Below, in pieces: positions 56,801-64,000 of a DNA stretch of 64,000 bases. The first letter of the stretch is position 1; every line of letters begins with the position of its first letter. Made by a program: the position numbers and the translations under genes. Origin of the DNA: Ooceraea biroi (lineage: Eukaryota; Arthropoda; Insecta; Hymenoptera; Formicidae); the NCBI RefSeq assembly GCF_003672135.1, contig NC_039513.1:2480833-2544832 (forward strand), written 5' to 3'. The notes beneath the pieces were generated by a model. It made no database searches and was not told where the DNA came from. It saw nothing but the letters and a program-made list of their open reading frames with translations.

Positions 56801-59121
56801 ATTGCTTTTCATCGATCAGCGATACGAGAAGCGAAACGTGTTTTAATGTCATATAACTTAAATGTCTTTTCCGTTTTTTTTTAGTTATAGTCATAAATTT
56901 TATAAATGAATAAATTGCTAAATGAATAAACGTTCTCCAAGTTTAATAAGCAATACTATATTAATATTTAAGAATAAATTATTATAATATAAAAGTTTTA
57001 ATAACTTTTAATCCACTCGCGTGCGCGGATGAAAATTGTTTTATTTTATAAAACACACAACAGATTATTTACGCACGTATAATCTTTCCTTATACAAAAG
57101 ACATTTGATATATTTTTAGCATTTTATGAAATACGTTATTCTCTGAATTTCTTTTCATAAATTAAACGGGCAAATTGATTTTCGTTTCCATTAATAAATT
57201 CGGACGTGACTAGTATTTTATGCAAGCACGGCTAAACGGTTTTACTACGTTAAGAGAGGATCGTTATTATTAACATCCATACAGCATCCCCATATTGTTA
57301 AACAATTCGCGTTCGCGCATTTAATTCCAAGTTGAACAAAGCGAACGCGCGTACGAGAATCACACGCGGAATCCCTCATGGTGAACTTCGTGTTATCCAA
57401 AACGCCATTAGGTGCTTTACATTGGCGAGTACGCTTCCGGAGAACAGTCACGTATCGGCCAAGCATTTGAATACTCTCTCGATTACCAACATGTCGTTCG
57501 GAGCTCGGGCAACCGTGACATCCGCCATTTCCGGCCAATCCTCCCTCACACCCCCTTTTCGCCGACGTCCGAACGAATTTTACGCTTGACAATTCTGCTC
57601 GTTTCGTGGGATTGTCAGTCGCAAAATCCAGTCAGCGAAGTTTTTGAGGCTTTCCTATACTCGTCTGTCAGAAACAAATGGACTCCCTGCTGCTCATCTT
57701 GTATCTGCAAAACGTTCGTCGGTACGTGCAAATAAACAAACGGAATTTTAAAATCGAAACATGTTGCGGGATCGATAATCGGTCGAGTATATTTCGTTTT
57801 CAGTCTGTGATGTTATAAAGTTAAATATAAATAAAGGGGATGAAAGGGAACGAATGACTGCTGTTACGCTCGGACGTAGTCTTTCGAAGATGCCATTGTA
57901 ACTGGCTTATTACGGCAACCCTGCACGGAATTTGCAGTCTATAAAAGTCCACCGACCCGCTTAAGGCTTTTCGTTGAGAAAGGTACTGATGTTTTGCCCC
58001 CTCCTCCCCGCCCCCCTGCCGACATAGCTATATAGATGCAAGTAGGACAATATTGGATTTTCCGGATCTTAAGCTTCCCCTGTGTTTTCGTTCGTCTTAT
58101 ATAACGATTCTCCGATCCTTATTGAAAACAATCTCCGTTCGAGATAATTGACTCAAGAAAAATAACCGTGTTGACGAAAAAGTTGCCGAGTTAAATATGT
58201 TAGCGAGAACAGCCTCTCGATTTCTCTATCTCTCTTATTTTCTCGATACGAAATGATTGCCTCGAGCGAAATCATTCTGTTGACCAAACAGTAGCGTTCA
58301 TAAATAAATCATAGATAAATGGACGGAGATAGAGAATTATTTATAACAATCTTCTATCCTCGCAATAAAAATAAATAAACGTAACGCGCGTGTGAAGAGT
58401 TAAGCGATCTATCTTATTATTTTTCTACTGAATAAACGATTTTATCACGGAGCATTGTGAGTTTACGAAATTAATCCCGTCCTGTGTATGCGTCGCGGCG
58501 TTTAATTCAAATATCTGTGTCAATAGGTGCGCATATATACGTAATGTCTTTTACCGCAGTGGCACGTAAACCGCAAAGCTCTTGAAGAGAAGGAGGGAAG
58601 TAGAGAGAGAGAGAGGAAGAGGAGAGCGAACGGGGCGTTAAGCACCGCGCACTTTAAGAGGATTGGAGGCACGCTGGTGGAGTTGGTGTGCCAGAATTCT
58701 CGTGGATTGCGAATTTCCACGTACGCGCTGCGAAAAAATTTCGCGCGATGCGTGCCTAATTTGAGCGATGTATAGTCTCGTAATATCCCTCGTAATTAAG
58801 CCAAGCTCGTGCAATAAATTGCAATTGCGGAACTCGGCGTCGACCCGCCGCTTTTTCACCGACAACGCGCGCCGCGTGTTTCGCGTAATGCATTATGCGG
58901 GGAAACTCGGGAAAACAATCACTTAGGACGAGCACGGGCGGCGCGTTAGCGACGGCAATCCCTACGATGAGTTCCTTATGAAGACTGGCGGTTATCCCCT
59001 TTGGGAGATTCCGCTTGGCAATTACGAAACTCCGGATTCTCGGATTACGCTATTCAAACTTGAATATAACGAATTAGTTACGAAACTGAAGCGGGAACGC
59101 GTTCGGGTTCCCTCTCTTCGT

Positions 59122-59163
59122 CGTCACCGTCATCGTCGCCGTCGCCGTCGCCGTCGCCGTCCT
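59122..59163. repeat. (GTCGCC)n run
   Basis: Hexamer-type run CGTCGCCGTCGCC, about 40 bp. Confidence 0.85.
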
Positions 59164-62100
59164 CCTTGTCGTTGCACACGTTGCTCTCTCGGACTTACCG
59201 CTCGGTTAACTTTGATCTGTCCTTGAGAGTCGTTAGGCTCCCGTAGATCGCACGTGTCGCACGGTGTGCGTTCGCATACGCGAGATCGCGCAAGCCACCG
59301 AATTTCCCGAACTTTTAGTTGCAATTCCGCAAACTCCCTCTCGTTTCGGCGGCCGATTAGTATTTTGCATCGCATCTACCGAAAATACCGGCCGGTCCGG
59401 TATTCTCCATCCCTCCGTTATCGAGGGGTCGCGCGCGCGCGTCTAACCAATGTCGGGGGATCGTCCCCAAAGAGAAGGGTAAGAGAAAAGGAGGGTGGCG
59501 GAGAGCGGATCTGCACGGGCCGCTAAAGGAATGACTGCAATTCTGCAGTGCGAGGAGGTAGGTCGCTGTCGGGTACAGGCATTAGGAGGACGTGGATTGG
59601 ATTGACATTACGTACGGGTCCAAGTTCTGTTATATCCCTCGAGAAATCAGCGCAGTGCTGCTGGTAGCACTCTGTCCGAGGACCGTCGGACATACATGTG
59701 GGCGTAGGGCCACCACTAATACGAGTCGGGATCTATCTTACATACATATGTACGTGTATGTACGTACACGTGTCGCTAGACCACGGTACCACTGTGCGAA
59801 TACGCGTCTCTGAGTCTCTGTGCAGATCTACGACGACTTACACGCGACGGATATTAATTTTTGCGCGGAACCCGCGTCAACTGTGATTTAACTCCTGGAT
59901 GCGCGAGTTTTCTTGCCAGCTGACTTGCCAGCGAGATATCTGGAAAATCGTGAGAATGGATGGAAACGTTCGAAAGCTCGGCTGTAAAATCCAGACGGTC
60001 TTTCTCGTATTTTGATTTTCACGATGAACAGAGTGATAGAAAGTTGTTTAATTGACAATATTTACCGGCGTTTCTATATCACGCGAATCAGCATCAGATA
60101 TATTTACAAAATGCATTTCGTGAAAAACTGCAAATGCCTGGAAAATTTACGAATTCAAGCCCTGCGATTCCGAGCTCTGTGATTCCGAGATTGTACACAT
60201 TTCGCTGCTATTTTATTTTATATCGCGCGTTTCCGCTTTTATTCATGGCTCGACCAGTCATACATTGTCATATATTGATGGAAATTATCAAAAGATATAT
60301 CAATGCAATTACATGTACGTAGAAATAATAAGATTATAAATAAATAAAAACATATTATTATAAATAATTAGAGTATAAATATAATGTACGTGGATTTTAC
60401 AATAACATTAATGTGTGCTAAAGTTTATTCAACATGTGCATTCTGTTTATATTTATTGTATAGAACGATAATCATTTATCTCTGAAATAAATGCGAGCTA
60501 TTAATATTATTGCAGAGATTGATTTTCAAACTGGAAGTTCTTGCATCTACTTTTAATAAAGTTACTTCTCTCTGCGCAGGGTAAAAACTTCAGCGGAATA
60601 ACGATGGCGTGCAATTTTATGTTCTCTTGTATTTCTTGTATTTTAATCTTAATAGTAAGAGTAGAATTGCCAGATTTACTGTATTTTTAATGCGTGATTT
60701 GTCCATGATGACACAGTGTTACTGAATAATAAATTATTGTATTATTTGTTCCGAACGGTACAATCGATAAATCGTATTCGATTCGCATTCGATTGATTTC
60801 TGCAGATGCAATCAGCGCTTGTTTCGCATATCTATTTTATTATTTATCTTGCTTATTGAATGTTATTGTTTAATAAATTTTATTTATTTACGTGTTTCAA
60901 CGTGTTCAACGTAAGCACATAATAACATCAGTGACATGTATAATAAAGGAGACTTTTTGTCGCCCGCGTGCATACATCTACAAAACAACAAAACGCGTAC
61001 CATTACGCGGTACGCTGTGTGCGCGGGTGTATTATTCGTGAGAAGTCGTCCTTCCTAATCGGCGATTATTTCCGAATGACTCGGGAATAATGAGAAACGC
61101 TTCAGAGGAAACGTAAGCGTGACGCCAAGGTAAATGCATAATGTGCGCCGTTCGTTTGTGCAGCTTAAATACTTGATAGCGTAATGAGGGGAAAAAGACC
61201 TCTTTTTTACCACCAGTTCCAGTTTACGAAGATAATTGTCGTTGGTGGCTAAAGAGTATAGACACGCGCGACCGATAATTACTCCGTAATTATTCCCTTT
61301 TTTGGACGAACGCACGTTCGCATTTTCCGAAACACTTGTTAACATTTCGAAATGTGTCAACGACAAATTACTGTCAACGACTTTATTTTCCTCTAACAAT
61401 TATTCCTCACACAAATGACTGTTAATTGAGTTTTATATGGTAATGACTTCTTTGACAATTTTTAGTTGCTGTTGCTCGTTATCGTTAAAGATTTCACGCG
61501 AAAAACATGATGCGGCACATTGCCACGAGTACGTTCGATATCAGCGATTAATGGCGTTTGATAAAAAGGCTTTTATGCAAAAGCTCCCGTTTAATTATCC
61601 CGGGCGCGCGGACCTGCGTTTTAATGACAACGCGTCGAAGCCTCCGCTTTGCACAAATCAGTGCAAACCACCAAGATTCGTTCGCAGCGATATATCCAGC
61701 AGAAACAAAAAGAAACATGTAATACACCAATATCATACCAATATCAGCGTGTTTCTCTTTGGTTCGTATTAAATAACAGCGGCCGTTTGTCGTCGCAACT
61801 GTGCTTTTAATTGAAACGTAAATTATACCGATACGTCGCACGTATTCTGTAGCAATGTAAAAACCGCTTGTCCGAAAATACAATTACGATTATTGTTAGC
61901 CCCGCGTGAAATTCTACTCCTGCTCATCGAAGGGTGGATTTCATCCCGATATATCGCGAACGGGAAAATTTATCTATTCGCGAGAGAGTATTTTCATTTC
62001 CATGAATAGCCTAATAGAACTGCATTGGCATGGTAGATATTCCCAGAGCGGGATAGAATCGCGGTGACGTCAAAGGGTTAATCAAAGTCGGACTATCTTC

Positions 62101-64000
62101 CCTTCAAAGCTTCTCAGTCGACCGTCGCCGCAGCCGTTTTTTCTGATCCGTTTCAATCCTGTCCTTTACTCGTACCCTTCCGATTGCCCTCACCTACTCT
62201 GTGAGGGCCACCGATATATCGCGTTCTCCGATCTTCTTTTCACGTATGCGCGCACATCGACATTGCCGACACACTTTCGATCATAGTCGCGTATCCCTGT
62301 CACGGGTTGGATGCGACCGTCGCCATCGTACCGTATGTGTGTGTGCGTCGGTGACACGGATAAATGAGATCCGGACCAGAGCGAGATGGTCTAGCCATCT
62401 CGCGCTATTTACACAGCCACAGACCGAGATTCGGTTTCTTTCTCTGGGTTATTTGTACGGAAAGAGATAGGGAGAGTCGTGGGCGGAAAAGAGGCGGTTC
62501 AAGAATCAGTATGCTGAGGAAAAAAGGAAGAAACGAAGCGAAAACCGGGGAATGGACGCAAAAACTTCGGGATATATGGAAAAGACCGACTATGCAAAGT
62601 TGCTCTGTCGTCGTTGGCTAAAACCGCCTTCTTCTCCTTTCCCTTCCATTTCAGTTCCATATCAGGCGTGATCTACATTTCTGTTATCGTTCGTTCTCTC
62701 TTTAGTTCCCTCTTCTGGTGTTCCGTGTTCGGCACTTGAAGAACGGAGCGATAGAGCCCTCCTTAAGAATTGAAACGATCCTTCGCCTGTCAAAATTTAA
62801 GTAGGGATCACATATTTTCGACTTTTTACATTGTAATGAGCTCGAGTTAAGATTCTTTTAGAATGGAATTAATAACATGGTCCTATGATAAGACTGTCGC
62901 ATGACCTAGATAAATTAAGCTTTCTTATTGATATAAGTTTAGGAAAAATTTTAAGATCATATTTAAGACGGCTTTAATATAAGAACGACCTATGAATACC
63001 GCCCTTAAAGTACGTCCGATATTGGATGAGAACTAAGGATTTTATTAGTTATTGATATCAATGACGCACGATTTGCTAAAATTGTTCACTTCTAATTGTT
63101 CAAATGCTGTTTATGTCCTTTTCTGATGAATATAATTATTTTAATTATTTTTACTTTTCCATACGCATTTTTTTAAACTCCTAGTTTTATTTCTTTTCTG
63201 GACGATTCACACATCGCTGCATGCACCGCATACGAAATATCATGTAAAATAGCTATCTTTTCGTTTCGTACTCCGTGGGCCACTGTATCATGGCAGACGT
63301 AATGATTTTTCATATCAGCTGGGCGAAAAGAACGCAGCCGCGTCGACCTAGTTGCTCGTTATTGCGAGCGAGTGATCATCCGGCAGCAGAGTATTAGCGG
63401 CTACAGATCGCATCTGTTAATGGGCCGGTATTGTTCTCGCAGATCGAAAGAAAAGTGTCTTCCAACGGCAGCCGGTTGCCGCCAACCAAGCCGGCTGCTG
63501 AAATAGCAAATTGTTTCGCTATTCACAAGCGACAACCGAAACGACTGTGCAATTTCGCTGTCGCTGTGATCTGTGCGAGAATATTGCGACAACAGAGACT
63601 CAAATCCATAAAATCTCGTTTAAAATCCGCTTTTCTTTTCCGCTTCTAGTACAATTCAAAATTTTTCAATATTGTTGTCTGGTACGGAGAAACGGTACGT
63701 TTCTCAATTAAATGCGTTTTCATGTATTTTAGATTTGTTGATTAAAATGGTAAATTAAGAAATACCCGTATATTAGAATCATAGTATATCTCAATTAATT
63801 TGTTACAATAACTGTATGTAAAGAAATTTCGGAGATTCATAAAATTATGAAATTTTATTTATGGATAACATTTAATGTGATTTTATAGCGTTCTATGTGA
63901 TTATTATCGTTACGAATAAGACTAGAAAGAAATCGTTGGCTATTAATGCGACTATTGCATGCGTCCTAGTGATCGTTGTTCTGTTTCTCGCTTCAGACAT

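Larger units (their letters stand above)
48501..64000. other. Intergenic or intronic sequence, no gene recognised
   Basis: Composition varies and includes CpG-containing stretches (49800-50600, 54200-54900, 57250-57600, 58500-59900, 62100-62600). Open frames of 60-130 codons occur on both strands, often overlapping, without domains, splice context or codon bias. Features that can be named are the (TG)n tract, the poly-C run, the GTCGCC run and a degenerate GCCATATTGG region, listed separately. Confidence 0.5.

Noticed and set aside
61437..61772. 111-codon frames on both strands
   Set aside because: Overlapping frames without any motif; treated as chance.
49800..64000. Possible host exons in CpG-containing stretches
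   Set aside because: Checked frames of 60-130 codons show no protein motif or paired splice sites. Distant regulatory DNA is possible but unsupported.
1..64000. CRISPR arrays, bacterial operons, tRNA or rRNA genes
   Set aside because: None seen. Repeats are eukaryotic transposon structures, and tRNA-like matches are limited to LTR primer-binding sites.

Overview
The window looks like a gene-poor, repeat-dense stretch of an insect nuclear genome, most likely hymenopteran and ant-like. This is inferred from the mix of Penelope, Gypsy, Copia, P, Harbinger and hAT-type elements, the pentameric TAACC/TTAGG motifs, the short introns and the AT-rich background. No intact host gene was recognised. 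Almost everything that can be named is a transposable element or its debris. The one host-type gene is a decayed sugar transporter.

Region by region: (1) 67-4629 is a complete but dead Penelope-like retroelement on the minus strand. It has 102-bp terminal direct repeats and an 11-bp target duplication, and it is interrupted by a solo LTR with its own 5-bp duplication. (2) 4883-30867 is one nested stack. A minus-strand Harbinger transposase gene is the oldest recognisable host sequence. A Gypsy element (5202-13540, target duplication GTAAT) split it, and a Copia element (from 13864) cut off its upstream part. The Gypsy element carries a 3.5-kb insert (6601-10115) with a ubiquitin-protease-like coding region and a palindrome of roughly 666-bp arms. 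The Copia element carries a related insert in its 5' LTR (13942-15616), a 5'-truncated LINE (17213-18832, 16-bp duplication), and an 8.9-kb inverted-repeat composite (19087-27975). That composite contains a hAT-type MITE, a second small MITE, a GC-rich passenger of unknown origin and a THAP/P-type transposon. A partial second Copia unit follows in tandem.

(3) 30868-46580 is AT-rich intergenic DNA with small inverted-repeat elements, a telomere-like repeat module, GATATCC-rich hairpin elements and further ends of the 6601-10115 family. (4) 46590-48500 is a decayed trehalose/sugar transporter of the Tret1 type. (5) 48500-64000 is mixed-composition DNA without a supportable gene, with a long (TG)n tract and a few low-complexity runs.

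No gene here works in a pathway with another. The interest lies in insertion order (Harbinger, then Gypsy and Copia, then LINE, the unnamed family and the composite, then the P element last), and in the unnamed family that spreads GATATC-ended termini, large fold-backs and, in one copy, a deubiquitinase domain.
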